From the NCBI GenBank assembly GCA_027315165.1, contig DAHUYN010000005.1:1-64000 (forward strand): a stretch of DNA of 64,000 bases, in the 5' to 3' direction. The notes under the pieces were generated by a model. That model searched no databases. It was not told where the DNA came from and saw nothing but the letters and a program-made list of their open reading frames with translations. Source of the DNA: Thermoplasmata archaeon. Its GTDB lineage: Archaea > Thermoplasmatota > Thermoplasmata > Lutacidiplasmatales > UBA184. The first letter of the stretch is position 1. Each line of letters begins with the position of its first letter. Made by a program: the position numbers and the translations under genes. Below, one piece after another: positions 16,715 to 25,443 of this stretch.

Positions 16715-16723
16715 GAGATAAAG
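16715..16723 (-). promoter_or_regulatory. TATA box of radA
   Basis: CTTTATCTC on the minus strand, centred 27 bases before the GTG start at 16693, consistent with leaderless initiation. Confidence 0.65.
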
Positions 16724-16760
16724 GGAGGGGGGAGGTCGTGAAACGCGGGAGCTGGACCCC

Positions 16761-17726
16761 TCAGAGCGGTGTCGCCGCGCTCGGCGTGAACGGCTGGCCG
16801 GTGAGCCGCTGGTAGACCGTCGTGTAGAGCCGGCTCACCTCGTCAACGAGAAGCGGCGGCAGCGGCGGGATCGACGGCTCCGTCTGCCCCGCGTCGCGGG
16901 CCTTCATCAGCTGGTCGAAGTAGCCGGTCGACCGGTAGTGCTGTCGCACGAACTCCTTCGAGAACTCGACCTGGCGGCCCCGGTCGAAGGCGTCCCGGTC
17001 CCAGAACCGGTCCTCGTCGGCGGTGCCGAACGTGTCGACGACCATGAGTTGGCCCTCCGCGTCGACGCCGAACTCCTTCTTCCCGTCGACGTGGAGGAGC
17101 CCTCGGGGCCGGATCTCCGCGTCGATCCCCGCGTCGATCTTGAGGATCATCTCCCGCATCGCGTCCATCTGCTTTCGGTCGACCTGCGCGAGCTCGAGCG
17201 CCTCGGGCATCTCGAGCAGCCGGTCCGTCGGCTCGAGCTTCGTCGTCACCTCGAACCGCGCGTCGGGGAGCTTCTCGCCGTACTGGACCGCGTGCCCGCT
17301 CGGGAAGCCGAGCTCGTCGGGGGAGGTCTTCCCGGCGCGGACCCGGTCCCACAGCGACCCCGCGACGTAGTAGCGGACGATCAGCTCGAGCGGGACGAGG
17401 TAGTTCTTGGGATGGGGACCCAAGGTCTTCGGCTTCGGGACGATCTGGACGCGGCGGACCCGCATCGCCATCGGCCCGGAGAGCTTGAGGAAGTGGTGCG
17501 GGATCCGGAGCCTCGAGCACATCTGGAACCAGTGGGCGGCGGTGAGGTTGAGCGTCTCGCCCTTGTGCGGGATCTCGCTCGGGATGTGCTTGTCGAAGAC
17601 CGAGATGTCGTTGGTGAAGCGGAACTCGAGCTCGGTCGGGGAGACCTCGTAGACCTCCTTGACTTTGCCCCGGCGCAGGTACTTCGGCGGGTTCGTCGAC
17701 GACGCAGCAGGGGGGTGCGACGGCAT
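16761..17726 (-). CDS. purC: SAICAR synthetase
   Basis: 321 residues. It joins CAIR and aspartate with ATP in purine synthesis. Visible signatures are [11 protein letters not shown] at the N-terminal glycine-rich strand, [36 protein letters not shown] and [15 protein letters not shown]. It is on the minus strand just upstream of radA with its own TATA-like element (CCTATGTAACC near 17752), so probably a separate transcript. It belongs with purH at 2331. Confidence 0.96.
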   Translation of the reverse strand: MPSHPPAASSTNPPKYLRRGKVKEVYEVSPTELEFRFTNDISVFDKHIPSEIPHKGETLNLTAAHWFQMCSRLRIPHHFLKLSGPMAMRVRRVQIVPKPKTLGPHPKNYLVPLELIVRYYVAGSLWDRVRAGKTSPDELGFPSGHAVQYGEKLPDARFEVTTKLEPTDRLLEMPEALELAQVDRKQMDAMREMILKIDAGIDAEIRPRGLLHVDGKKEFGVDAEGQLMVVDTFGTADEDRFWDRDAFDRGRQVEFSKEFVRQHYRSTGYFDQLMKARDAGQTEPSIPPLPPLLVDEVSRLYTTVYQRLTGQPFTPSAATPL

Positions 17727-17776
17727 CGGGGGTCGGACCGCTGCGAGGTTACATAGGCTGAGCGGAGCCCGGCACG

Positions 17777-18319
17777 CTACAGGGGCCGCGCATGGAGCGC
17801 GGTGATCGGCCGGAACCCGCGCTTGAGATAGAACTTCGAGGCGATCTCGTTCTGCGTCGGGAACTCCGCCGTGACGAGCCCGGCGCCCTTGGCACGGAGG
17901 TGCTCGACGGTCTCGCGGAGGAGGTACTCGCCGACGCCGTGCCGGCGGTAGATCGGGAGCAGGTAGATGTCGAGGATGACCCCCTCGAGCTCGGGGGCAT
18001 AGAACATCCGCTCGCGGACCTGGGCGCGCACGACGCCGACGATCCTCTCCTTGTCGGCGCCGACCCCCTCGGCGGCGAGGACGACGGACTTCGGGTTCTT
18101 GAGGTCCGCCTTGAGGACCTCGACGGCCCGCTCCTCGACGTCCGGCCGCACGCGCAAGAGCGGGTCGAACTCCTCGTTGAGCCGCTTGAGCCGGACGAGG
18201 AGCGGGGCGAGCCCCGGCACGTCCGCCTCCGTCGCGGGACGGAGGTGGATCGGGACGCTCGGCGAGCCTTCGGTCGGGTGCGGCGCGGCCTTCGGGGCGT
18301 GCTCTCGCTTCTCGGTCAT
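17777..18319 (-). CDS. GNAT-family N-acetyltransferase
   Basis: 180 residues. After a 24-residue basic leader the GNAT fold begins at HLRPATEADVPGLAPLL. Motif A, which binds acetyl-CoA, is ILDIYLLPIYRRHGVGEYLL, followed by ASKFYLKRGFRPI. The ATG overlaps the malic enzyme stop by four bases, so the two are translationally coupled; acetylation of a metabolic enzyme is an attractive but unproven role. The substrate cannot be read. Confidence 0.88.
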   Translation of the reverse strand: MTEKREHAPKAAPHPTEGSPSVPIHLRPATEADVPGLAPLLVRLKRLNEEFDPLLRVRPDVEERAVEVLKADLKNPKSVVLAAEGVGADKERIVGVVRAQVRERMFYAPELEGVILDIYLLPIYRRHGVGEYLLRETVEHLRAKGAGLVTAEFPTQNEIASKFYLKRGFRPITALHARPL

Positions 18320-19752
18320 CGGTCCCTCTCGGGCGTGCGCGGTCGCGGCTCGTCCGGCATCGGCGGCGTCACACCCGCACGGGCGAGCGCCTCGACGAGC
18401 CGGGCCGGCCGGGCCATGAGCGCGCGGGCGCGCTCGAGGAATTCGTCGTGGCTGTGGGCCACGCGCGCGACGCCGACCCGGACGCATTCGGTCGCGACGG
18501 CGGCCGCGACGTGCGGGAAGACCTCGGTCTCCTCCATCGTCGGCAGCAGGTGCTCGCGCGTGAGCCCGCGCCCCTTCGCCCGTTGCGCGAGCTCCCGCGC
18601 GGCGGCCAGGACGATCTCGTCGGGGATCGACCGGGCCCTCGCGTCGAGGACCCCTCGGAAGACCCCCGGGAAGATCAGGGAGTTGTTCACCTGGTTGGGG
18701 AAGTCGCTCCGCCCGGTGGCGACGATCGCCGCTCCGGCCTCGTGGGCCGTCGCCGGCCAGATCTCGGGGACCGGGTTCGCGAGCGCGAAGACGATCGGGT
18801 CCGCCGTCATCGCGCGGATCCACTCCGGGCGGACCGTGTTCGGCTCGGGCGTCGACGCCGCGAGCAGGACGTCGGCGTCGGCGAGCGCCTCGAGGAGGTG
18901 CCCCTTCCGGCCGCCGCCACGGGTCTGGAGGGCGGCCCGGTACTTCCACGGGTTGTGCAGCATCAGCTCGTCGAGGTCGTCCCGGTCCGGCTCGAGGATC
19001 CCCTTCGTGTCGACGAGGGTGAGCGCGCGGGGGTCGTGGCCGAGCTTGAGGAGGAGCCTCGAGGTGACGAGGTTCGCCGCGCCGGCGCCGAACAGGACGG
19101 TCCGGATCGAGCCGATCGAGCGGTGGGTGAGTTCGAGGGCGTTGAGGAGCCCCGCGACCGTCGCCGCGGCGGTCCCGAGCTGGTCGTCGTGCCAGACGGG
19201 GATCGGGAGCCGCTTCTGGAGCTCCTCGAGCACGTAGAAGCACTTCGGCGAGGCGATGTCCTCGAGATTGATCCCCCCGAACGCCGGGGCCAGGTGCTCG
19301 ACGATCTCGACGAGCGCCTCGGGCGACGGGACGTCGACGGGGAGGGGGATCGCGTCGACGCCGCCGAGGAACTTGAACAGGAGTGCCTTGCCCTCCATCA
19401 CGGGGAGCGCGGCGCGCGGGCCGATGTTGCCGAGGCCGAGGACCCGGCTCCCGTCGGTGACGATCGCGATCGTGTTCCATCGGCCGGTGAGGTCGAAGGA
19501 GGCGTCCGGCTCGGCGGCGATCCGTCGCGAGACCGCCGCGATGCCGGGCGTGTACCAGAGCGAGAAGTCCGCCAGGCTCCGGACGGGCACCTTCGGGACC
19601 GTTTCGATCTTCCCCTGGAAATGACGGGCCAGCCGGACCGAGCGTTCGCTCAGCTCGGCCGTCTGAGCGGCCTCGGCCTCCGCGGTCTCGCGCGGGGCCT
19701 CGCGCGGGCCCCCGCGGGTCGCGGTACCGGGCGGCGCTTCCGCCGGTGCCAT
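18316..19752 (-). CDS. NAD(P)-dependent malic enzyme
   Basis: 478 residues. It decarboxylates malate to pyruvate with reduction of NAD(P). Conserved segments: LWYTPGIAAVSRRI, VTDGSRVLGLGNIG, NLEDIASPKCF, WHDDQLGTAAATVAGL (metal-binding acids) and the dinucleotide fold VLFGAGAANLV. There is no C-terminal phosphotransacetylase domain as in MaeB; instead a short extra helical tail follows. The N-terminal 30 residues are low complexity. Start by ATG after an AT-rich GATTATC near 19785. Coupled to the GNAT gene. Confidence 0.95.
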   Translation of the reverse strand: MAPAEAPPGTATRGGPREAPRETAEAEAAQTAELSERSVRLARHFQGKIETVPKVPVRSLADFSLWYTPGIAAVSRRIAAEPDASFDLTGRWNTIAIVTDGSRVLGLGNIGPRAALPVMEGKALLFKFLGGVDAIPLPVDVPSPEALVEIVEHLAPAFGGINLEDIASPKCFYVLEELQKRLPIPVWHDDQLGTAAATVAGLLNALELTHRSIGSIRTVLFGAGAANLVTSRLLLKLGHDPRALTLVDTKGILEPDRDDLDELMLHNPWKYRAALQTRGGGRKGHLLEALADADVLLAASTPEPNTVRPEWIRAMTADPIVFALANPVPEIWPATAHEAGAAIVATGRSDFPNQVNNSLIFPGVFRGVLDARARSIPDEIVLAAARELAQRAKGRGLTREHLLPTMEETEVFPHVAAAVATECVRVGVARVAHSHDEFLERARALMARPARLVEALARAGVTPPMPDEPRPRTPERDR

Positions 19753-19883
19753 GGTCGCGGCTCGACGGTCGTGGCCGCAGATAATCTTTGGTACTGTCGT
19801 GCGGGCGCGTCGGCGATTGTCGTGCTCGGGCCGCCTGCACCGGCGACGATGGCCTCATAGGGCGGCCGCGACCTCGAGAACGC

Positions 19884-20969
19884 ATGGCCCCGAAGGGCGC
19901 CGACCTCCCGCACCCGTATGCCCGCCCGGTGGCGGCGGCGGTCGCGACGGCGATCCCGCCCGCCGAGCTGGCCCGACGCCGCGCCGAGGCCGAGCGGATC
20001 TGCCTCGTGGACGTCCGGCCGTTCGAGGAGAGGCGGCTCGCTCGCCTGCACGACGAGCAGCACCTGCCGCTCGGCGAGCTGCCGGCGCGGCTCTCGGAGA
20101 TCCCGCGGGACCGGCCCGTCGTCGCCTACGACCAGTTCGGGGAGGACGGACGCCGGGCCGCCGAGCTCCTGGTCGGTCTCGGCGTCCGTGAGGCCGGGTA
20201 TCTCGAGGGGGGCCTCGACGCCTACGCGAGGGTCGTCGACCCGTCGGTCGGCCGCTACGGGCTCGTTCCGAGCCCGTACGTCCTCCGCCAGCTGCCGCGG
20301 CGAGAGACCGGCTGCCTCGCCTACTTCGTCGGGGACCCGACAGAGCGCGTGGCGGTTGTGATCGACCCCGGTCCGGACGTCGGGCCGTACCTGCACATGC
20401 TCCAGGAGGAGCACTGGCGGCTCGCCGCCATCGTCGAGACCCACACGCACGCCGACCACCTCGCGGGGCACGCCGCGCTCGCGCACGCGACCGGAGCGCC
20501 GATCGCCGTCGGCCGCCGCTCGCCGGCGGCGTACCCGCACCGTTCGCTCGCCGACGGCGAGAGCCTTGGGGTCGGGACCCTCGAGCTCGTCGCGCTCGAG
20601 ACGCCCGGCCACACGCCAGACCACCTCACGCTCCGCCTCGGCGGGGCGGCGTTCACGGGCGACACGCTCCTCCTCGGAGGCTGCGGCCGCACGGACCTCG
20701 GCGACGGCGACCCCGACGCGCTCTTCGAGAGCCTTCGCGAGCGGATCCTCCGGCTCCCGGACGCGACGATCGTCTACCCGGCCCACTACGGGCCGCGGCA
20801 CGGGCTCGTCGACTCGTTCTCCTCGACGATCGGGATCGAGCGCGCGACGAACGAGGCGCTCACGATCGCCGACCGGAGCGCGTTCCTCCGGTACATGACG
20901 GAGGGGTGGCCCCCGAAGCCGGCGTCGTTCGACGCGATCGTGCGCGCGAACCTCGCGCCGTTCCCGTAG
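19884..20969 (+). CDS. Rhodanese-like domain fused to ETHE1-type metallo-beta-lactamase (persulfide dioxygenase-like)
   Basis: 361 residues. Residues about 20-120 are a rhodanese fold (CLVDVRPFEERRL, EGGLDAYARVV), but the active-site Cys position reads YDQFGEDGRRA, so this domain is inactive as a sulfurtransferase. Residues about 125-361 are the ETHE1-like hydrolase fold: ETHTHADHLAGH, PGHTPDHL, FTGDTLLLGGCGRTDL and PAHYGPRHG, with all iron ligands. Probable mononuclear-iron persulfide dioxygenase in sulfide detoxification. The ATG at 19884 is preferred because upstream frame sequence lacks conservation-like features. Confidence 0.85.
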   Translation: MAPKGADLPHPYARPVAAAVATAIPPAELARRRAEAERICLVDVRPFEERRLARLHDEQHLPLGELPARLSEIPRDRPVVAYDQFGEDGRRAAELLVGLGVREAGYLEGGLDAYARVVDPSVGRYGLVPSPYVLRQLPRRETGCLAYFVGDPTERVAVVIDPGPDVGPYLHMLQEEHWRLAAIVETHTHADHLAGHAALAHATGAPIAVGRRSPAAYPHRSLADGESLGVGTLELVALETPGHTPDHLTLRLGGAAFTGDTLLLGGCGRTDLGDGDPDALFESLRERILRLPDATIVYPAHYGPRHGLVDSFSSTIGIERATNEALTIADRSAFLRYMTEGWPPKPASFDAIVRANLAPFP

Positions 20970-21028
20970 GCTCGCGCGCGCCGGTTTTCCCCTCACGCAA
21001 CGGGGTTTCGCCGCCTGCGCCGGGATAC

Positions 21029-21036
21029 GGTTAAGG
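21029..21036 (+). promoter_or_regulatory. TATA-like element of the methionine synthase operon
   Basis: GGTTAAGG centred about 32 bases before the ATG at 21064, the only AT-rich stretch in the gap. Confidence 0.5.
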
Positions 21037-21063
21037 ACCCCGCCCAGTTGGGCGCGCTCTCCC

Positions 21064-22047
21064 ATGATCGTCCACACCAGCCTCACCGGCCCGTTCCCGC
21101 GGCCCGAGCCCCTCGTCCAGGCGACACGCGACCTCGACCGGGGGCGGACGACCCCCGAGGCCGTCGACGAGCTCTACGACGCGACGGAGCGGGAGGTCGT
21201 GGCCCTCGAGGAACGGCTCGGCGTCGACCACCTCACGGGCGGCTACCTCCGATGGGCCGACCTGTTCCGCCCGTTCGCGGAGACCTGGCGCGGGTTCACC
21301 GTCGGCCCCGTCACACGCTGGTTCGAGACGAACACGTTCTACCGCCAGCCGATCCTCCACGCGCCGCCCGAGCGGGTCCCGGGCGCGATCGCCGCGCGGC
21401 TCCCGCGAGCCGTCGCGACGCCGGCCCGGGTCGGGCGCGCGAAGGCGATCCTCCCCGGCCCCTACACGTTCGCCGGGCTGCTCGACAACCGCTCGGGCGA
21501 GACGACGGAGGCGCTCACGCATCGCCTGGGCCGGCTGCTCGCCGACGAGGTGCGCGAGCTCCGGGCCGTCGGCTACAAGGTCTTCCAGTTCCAAGAGCCG
21601 CTCGCGGTCGTCGACCCGCCCCAGGGGCCGAAGGCCGAAGCGGTCGTCGCCGCCTACCAGAGCCTCGCGGCCGCCTTCGACGGCGCGACCGCGATCCTCT
21701 GGACGTTCTTCGCCGACGCGAGGCCGGCCTTCCCGCTCCTGGCCCGGCTCCCCGTCCACGTCGTCGGCGTCGACCTCGCCGAGACGGAGGCGACCGAGAT
21801 CCCGGCGCTGCCGGACCGCAAGGGGCTCGGACTCGGCTGCCTCGACCCGCGGACGACGCTTCCCGAGGACCCGGCCGAGGTCGCCCGGCTCGCGAGGGGA
21901 CTCAACGAGCGGATCCGCCCGCCGTCCCTCTGGCTCGGCCCCGGCGGGCCGCTCGACCTGCTTCCGTTCGAGCCGGCGAAGCGCAAGCTCCATCTCCTCC
22001 CGGCGGCCCGCGAGGCGATCCTCGGCCCCGGTGGAGGGGACCGATGA
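21064..22047 (+). CDS. MetE-family protein, N-terminal-domain-like partner
   Basis: 327 residues with a TIM-barrel related to cobalamin-independent methionine synthase (LTGPFPRPEPLVQATRD, ILPGPYTFAGLLDNRSGE, VFQFQEPLAVV, VVGVDLAETEA). At the position of the zinc-binding His-x-Cys of the catalytic barrel it has LWTFFADA, so it lacks the metal site and resembles the N-terminal half of long MetE. Its stop overlaps the next ATG (ATGA), coupling it to the catalytic gene. It probably supplies the folate-polyglutamate-binding half or a methyl donor interface; this is an inference from the gene pair. Confidence 0.8.
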   Translation: MIVHTSLTGPFPRPEPLVQATRDLDRGRTTPEAVDELYDATEREVVALEERLGVDHLTGGYLRWADLFRPFAETWRGFTVGPVTRWFETNTFYRQPILHAPPERVPGAIAARLPRAVATPARVGRAKAILPGPYTFAGLLDNRSGETTEALTHRLGRLLADEVRELRAVGYKVFQFQEPLAVVDPPQGPKAEAVVAAYQSLAAAFDGATAILWTFFADARPAFPLLARLPVHVVGVDLAETEATEIPALPDRKGLGLGCLDPRTTLPEDPAEVARLARGLNERIRPPSLWLGPGGPLDLLPFEPAKRKLHLLPAAREAILGPGGGDR

Positions 22048-23186
22048 GCGCGCACCCCCTCTTCCCGACGCAGGAGATCGGCAGCCTCGCCAAGCCCCGG
22101 TGGCAGCTCTCGGGACAGCGCGGCGAGCCGCTCGACGCGAAGGCCCGCCTCGAGTTCGAGGAGTGGAACCGCCGCGTGCACTTCGCGACCGAGGAGGCGC
22201 GGGTGGGCGAGTTCCTGCAAGGGCGCTCGCGGGAGATCGGCGCCGCCCAGGTCCGCGACTGGGGCGCGCTGTTCGCGCTCCGCTACCTCGAGGCCGCCGG
22301 GCTCGACCGCGTCTACGACGGCGAGGCCCGCCGCATCGAGATGTACGAGGCGGCGATCCGGCAGATGCACGGCTTCGAGTTCTTCGGCCACGTCCGCTCC
22401 TTCGACAACAAGTACTACCTCAAGGCCGCCGTCACGGGCGAGGTCCGTGTGGACCGGCCCTACCACCTCGAGGAGTTCGACTTCGTCAAGGCCCACGCGA
22501 AGGCCGAGCCGAAGCTGCCGATCACGGGCCCCTACACGATCGCCGACTGGTCCTACAACGAGCACTACCTCGGCCGGCACGCCGGCTGGAAGAGCCGGAG
22601 CGTGCGCCGGGCGGCCCAGCGCGAGTTCGTTGTCGAGGTCGCCCGGAAGGCGATCCGCCCGACGCTCCAGGCGCTGATCGAGCACGGCTGCCACGTCATC
22701 CAGATCGACGAGCCGGCGGCGGGGACCCACCCGGACGAGGCCGACCTCGTCGCCGAGGGGTTCAACGCCGCGACGGACGGGCTCGACGCGGAGTTCTCGA
22801 TGCACATCTGCTTCTCGGAGTACCGGAGCCTCTTCCCGGCGCTCCTCGAGGCGAAGCGGTGCCGGCAGTGGGCCTGGGAGTTCGCGAACCGCGACACCGA
22901 CGGCCGCGACGGCTACAAGGTCCTCGAGATGTTCCGCGAGTACGGCGACACGCGGCAGATCGGGCTCGGCGTCCTCGACGTCCACCGCGACGAGGTCGAG
23001 ACCCCCGAGCGCGTCGCCGACCGCATCGAGCGGGCCGCGAAGATCCTCGGCGACCCGAGCCGGATCTGGGTGAACCCGGACTGCGGGCTCCGCACGCGAA
23101 GCCTCTCCATCGCCTACCAGAAGCTCACGAACATGGTCCAAGGGGCGCGCCTCGCGCGGGCCCGCTGGTCGGGCCCACGCGGGTAA
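22044..23186 (+). CDS. metE: Methionine synthase, cobalamin-independent catalytic domain
   Basis: 380 residues. Zinc ligands are visible: His-x-Cys in MHICFSEY, Glu in WEFANRDT and the distal Cys in WVNPDCGLRTR. EIGSLAKP at the N terminus, GPYTIADWSYNEHY and IQIDEPAAGTHPDEADL match core MetE. It transfers a methyl group to homocysteine. The donor in archaeal core-MetE proteins may be a methyl-cobamide protein or methyl-folate; sequence does not decide. Coupled to the preceding gene by a 4-base overlap. Confidence 0.92.
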   Translation: MSAHPLFPTQEIGSLAKPRWQLSGQRGEPLDAKARLEFEEWNRRVHFATEEARVGEFLQGRSREIGAAQVRDWGALFALRYLEAAGLDRVYDGEARRIEMYEAAIRQMHGFEFFGHVRSFDNKYYLKAAVTGEVRVDRPYHLEEFDFVKAHAKAEPKLPITGPYTIADWSYNEHYLGRHAGWKSRSVRRAAQREFVVEVARKAIRPTLQALIEHGCHVIQIDEPAAGTHPDEADLVAEGFNAATDGLDAEFSMHICFSEYRSLFPALLEAKRCRQWAWEFANRDTDGRDGYKVLEMFREYGDTRQIGLGVLDVHRDEVETPERVADRIERAAKILGDPSRIWVNPDCGLRTRSLSIAYQKLTNMVQGARLARARWSGPRG

Positions 23187-23445
23187 CGCGACCCGAGGGG
23201 GGTACGGATCCGCCGGATCCCGCCACCGGCATTCCGAGGGCGCCCGCGAAGCTCCTCGTCGCGCTCGACGCCTTAACGGTCGTGGCGCGGCTCGCGCTGC
23301 CGCCGCCGGTGCCGGCCGTGAGGGTCGGCCGGCTCGTCGGGACGACCCTCGGCGTCGCCGTCGCGCTCACCTGCGACGGGCCCGAGCGCCCGCTCGAGCG
23401 CGCCCGCCGGGGCGACCGGAGGCGACGAGGGCCTGCGGGGGCGTC
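23187..23445. other. Intergenic stretch, no supported gene
   Basis: A 259-base gap between the convergent metE and map stops. It has a CCTTAACGG element near 23270 and an open plus-strand frame that runs into map, but no credible start, family match or RNA structure that I could identify. Confidence 0.4.
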
Positions 23446-24321
23446 TCAGGCCGTGCGCGTGAGGACCTCGGCCCCGCGGGGGCCGACGAGGACCGTGTGC
23501 TCGGCCTGCGCGACGAGGCCGCCGCCCCGCTCGACGAAGACGGGGTAGACCTGCAGGTGCCGGCGCGCCTTGAGGAGGTGCGGGCGGAGCGGCGGCGCGA
23601 CCCAGCGCAGCGTGAACGGGAGCGTCCGGAACCTCGAGAACAGCCCCGCGACGGCGGGGTCGCCCGCCCCCGGGTCGCGCCGGAACCGGAAGATGTTGCC
23701 GAACGCCCCCTCGACGATCGCGCCGGCGCCGTTCGTCGCGAACGGCTCGATCGCGACGACCTGCCCCTCGTGGAGCACCTCCGGGCTCATCCCGTGGACG
23801 TTCGGGATCGAGATCCCCGCATGCAGGAGGTAGCGCTCGATCGAGTGACCGGTGAGGTTCGCGACCGGCTTGAAGCCGTGGCGGTGGATCGCGGACTCGA
23901 TCGCACGCGAGATCTCGTCGACCGGCCCCTCGGGACGGACGGCCGCGATGCCGGCCTCGACGGCGTCGGCGGCGGCCTTCCGCAGCCGCTCGTGGTCGCG
24001 TCCGCCCCCGACCTCGACCGTCACCGCCGTATCGGCGATCGCCCCGTCCAGGTGGGCTCCGACGTCGACCTTGAGGAGGTCTCCCGCGACGAGCCTCTCG
24101 GTGTCGTCCGGGGACGGCGTGTAGTGGGCCGCCTCGACGTTCCGCGAGAGGTTCGTCGGGAACGACGGTTCGGCGCCGTGGCTGCGGATGTAGCTCTCGA
24201 CCGCCTCCGCGACGTCGATCCGTCGCGCCCCCGGGACCGCCGACCGCGCCCCGACCTCGCGAGCCCCGGCGGCGATGTGGCAGGCCTCTCGCCATCGGTC
24301 GAGGTCCTCGGGATACGGCAC
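23446..24321 (-). CDS. map: Methionine aminopeptidase, type II
   Basis: 291 residues, the archaeal MetAP2 length. It removes initiator methionine. Metal ligands: Asp pair in VDVGAHLDGAIADTAV, His in LTGHSIERYLLHAG, Glu in VAIEPFATNGAG and Glu in AQAEHTVLV. The type II insertion region is present after the Glu ligand. GTG start (VPYPEDLDRW) lies 8 bases after the tsaC stop, so it is co-transcribed with tsaC and ndk, a translation/nucleotide housekeeping cluster. Confidence 0.96.
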   Translation of the reverse strand: MPYPEDLDRWREACHIAAGAREVGARSAVPGARRIDVAEAVESYIRSHGAEPSFPTNLSRNVEAAHYTPSPDDTERLVAGDLLKVDVGAHLDGAIADTAVTVEVGGGRDHERLRKAAADAVEAGIAAVRPEGPVDEISRAIESAIHRHGFKPVANLTGHSIERYLLHAGISIPNVHGMSPEVLHEGQVVAIEPFATNGAGAIVEGAFGNIFRFRRDPGAGDPAVAGLFSRFRTLPFTLRWVAPPLRPHLLKARRHLQVYPVFVERGGGLVAQAEHTVLVGPRGAEVLTRTA

Positions 24322-24329
24322 CGCTCCTC

Positions 24330-24896
24330 CTACGACCTGGCGCGGACCGTCGGCGCGCCGTGGGCGAGGTCGACGAGCGTCGACGGGCGTCCGCTCGGAG
24401 GAGGGTCGAGCGCGAGGTAGACGGCGACCCGCGCCCCGAGGGCGCGGCGCGCCTCCGCGAGGGTCCGCGCGGTCGGCTCGCCGTGCCGGTTCGCCGAGGT
24501 CGCCGTGACCGGCCCCGCGCGCGCGGCGAGCGCCCGGGCGACGGGATGGTCGGGGACCCTCAGCCCGACGGTGCCGTCGGCGGCGACGAGCGGTCGGGCG
24601 AGCTCGCGACGGGCCCGCGTCGAGGCGGGGAGCAGCAACGTCCACGGCCCGGGGAGCAGCCGTCGGGCGAGCGCGCGGGCGTCGCGGGAGAGAACGACCC
24701 ATGGCTCGGCCTCGACGACCGAGGCGACGGCGAGGGAGATCGGCATCCCGCCCGGCCGCGACTTCGCCTCGAGGAGCCTCGCGACGGCCTTGGCGGAGCG
24801 CGCCGACGCGGCGAGCCCGGGGAGCGTGTCGGTCGGGTAGACGACGAGCTCGTCGTGCGCGAGCGCCGAGACGGCCCGAGCGAGCGCGTCGGGCAT
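24330..24896 (-). CDS. tsaC: Threonylcarbamoyl-AMP synthase (YrdC domain)
   Basis: 188 residues, a single YrdC/Sua5 domain without the Sua5 C-terminal extension. Conserved strands include VVYPTDTLPGLAASA, KSRPGGMPISL, LLPGPWTLLLPA, VGLRVPDHPVA and VTATSANRHGEPT. It makes threonylcarbamoyl-adenylate for the universal tRNA t6A37 modification. It lies 5 bases after ndk and 8 before map on the same strand. Confidence 0.95.
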   Translation of the reverse strand: MPDALARAVSALAHDELVVYPTDTLPGLAASARSAKAVARLLEAKSRPGGMPISLAVASVVEAEPWVVLSRDARALARRLLPGPWTLLLPASTRARRELARPLVAADGTVGLRVPDHPVARALAARAGPVTATSANRHGEPTARTLAEARRALGARVAVYLALDPPPSGRPSTLVDLAHGAPTVRARS

Positions 24897-24901
24897 CGGC
24901 C

Positions 24902-25360
24902 CTACGTGAACTCCTGGTCGCTCCGGGCGTACGGCACGAACGCGTCCGCGTCGAAGAACAGCGCGAGCTCCCGCTCCGCCGAGGCCGGGGAGTCGGAGGC
25001 GTGGATCAGGTTCGGCGTCATCGCGAGCCCGAAGTCGCCCCGGATCGTGCCGGGGGCCGCCGTCTGCGGGTTCGTCGCGCCCGTGAGGAGCCGGACCACC
25101 GAGATCGCCGCGCGGCCCTCGAGCGCGAGGGCCATCACGGGCCCCGACGTGATGTGCTGGACGAGGCCCGGATAGAACGGCTTGCCCTCGTGCTCGGCGT
25201 AGTGCCGCGCCGCGAGCGGGGGGGTCACGAGGAGGAACCGCGCCGCGACGATCTTGAGGCCCTTGCGCTCGAGGCGACCCACGATCTCCCCGACGAGGCC
25301 GCGCTTGACGCCGTCCGGCTTGACGAGGACGAGGGTCCGCTCGACGATCCCTTCCGCCAT
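24902..25360 (-). CDS. ndk: Nucleoside diphosphate kinase
   Basis: 152 residues. TLVLVKPDGVKRGLVG at the N terminus, the ATNPQTAAPGTIRGDF nucleotide loop and the catalytic His in NLIHASDSP are intact. It balances NTP pools. In many archaea ndk follows the L7Ae-S28e-L24e genes; here that cluster is 2 kb away, suggesting rearrangement. ATG start; an AT-rich stretch near 25390 may be its promoter. Confidence 0.97.
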   Translation of the reverse strand: MAEGIVERTLVLVKPDGVKRGLVGEIVGRLERKGLKIVAARFLLVTPPLAARHYAEHEGKPFYPGLVQHITSGPVMALALEGRAAISVVRLLTGATNPQTAAPGTIRGDFGLAMTPNLIHASDSPASAERELALFFDADAFVPYARSDQEFT

Positions 25361-25443
25361 GGGCCGGAGCGAGACGGCCGCCGAGAAAAGGTTTCTCCGC
25401 GGGGGGCGCGAGAGCTCATGCGGCGGTTCCGCCTCCCCCGACC

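Noticed and set aside
19788-19883. Longer N terminus for the rhodanese-hydrolase protein
   Set aside because: The extra 32 residues are low-complexity and Arg/Cys-rich and overlap the divergent promoter zone; the ATG at 19884 gives the normal domain start.
23187-23548. Small plus-strand gene starting near GTG 23281
   Set aside because: Codon use is partly coding-like, but it runs into map antisense, has no start context or family, and the TATA-like element is too close to the GTG.
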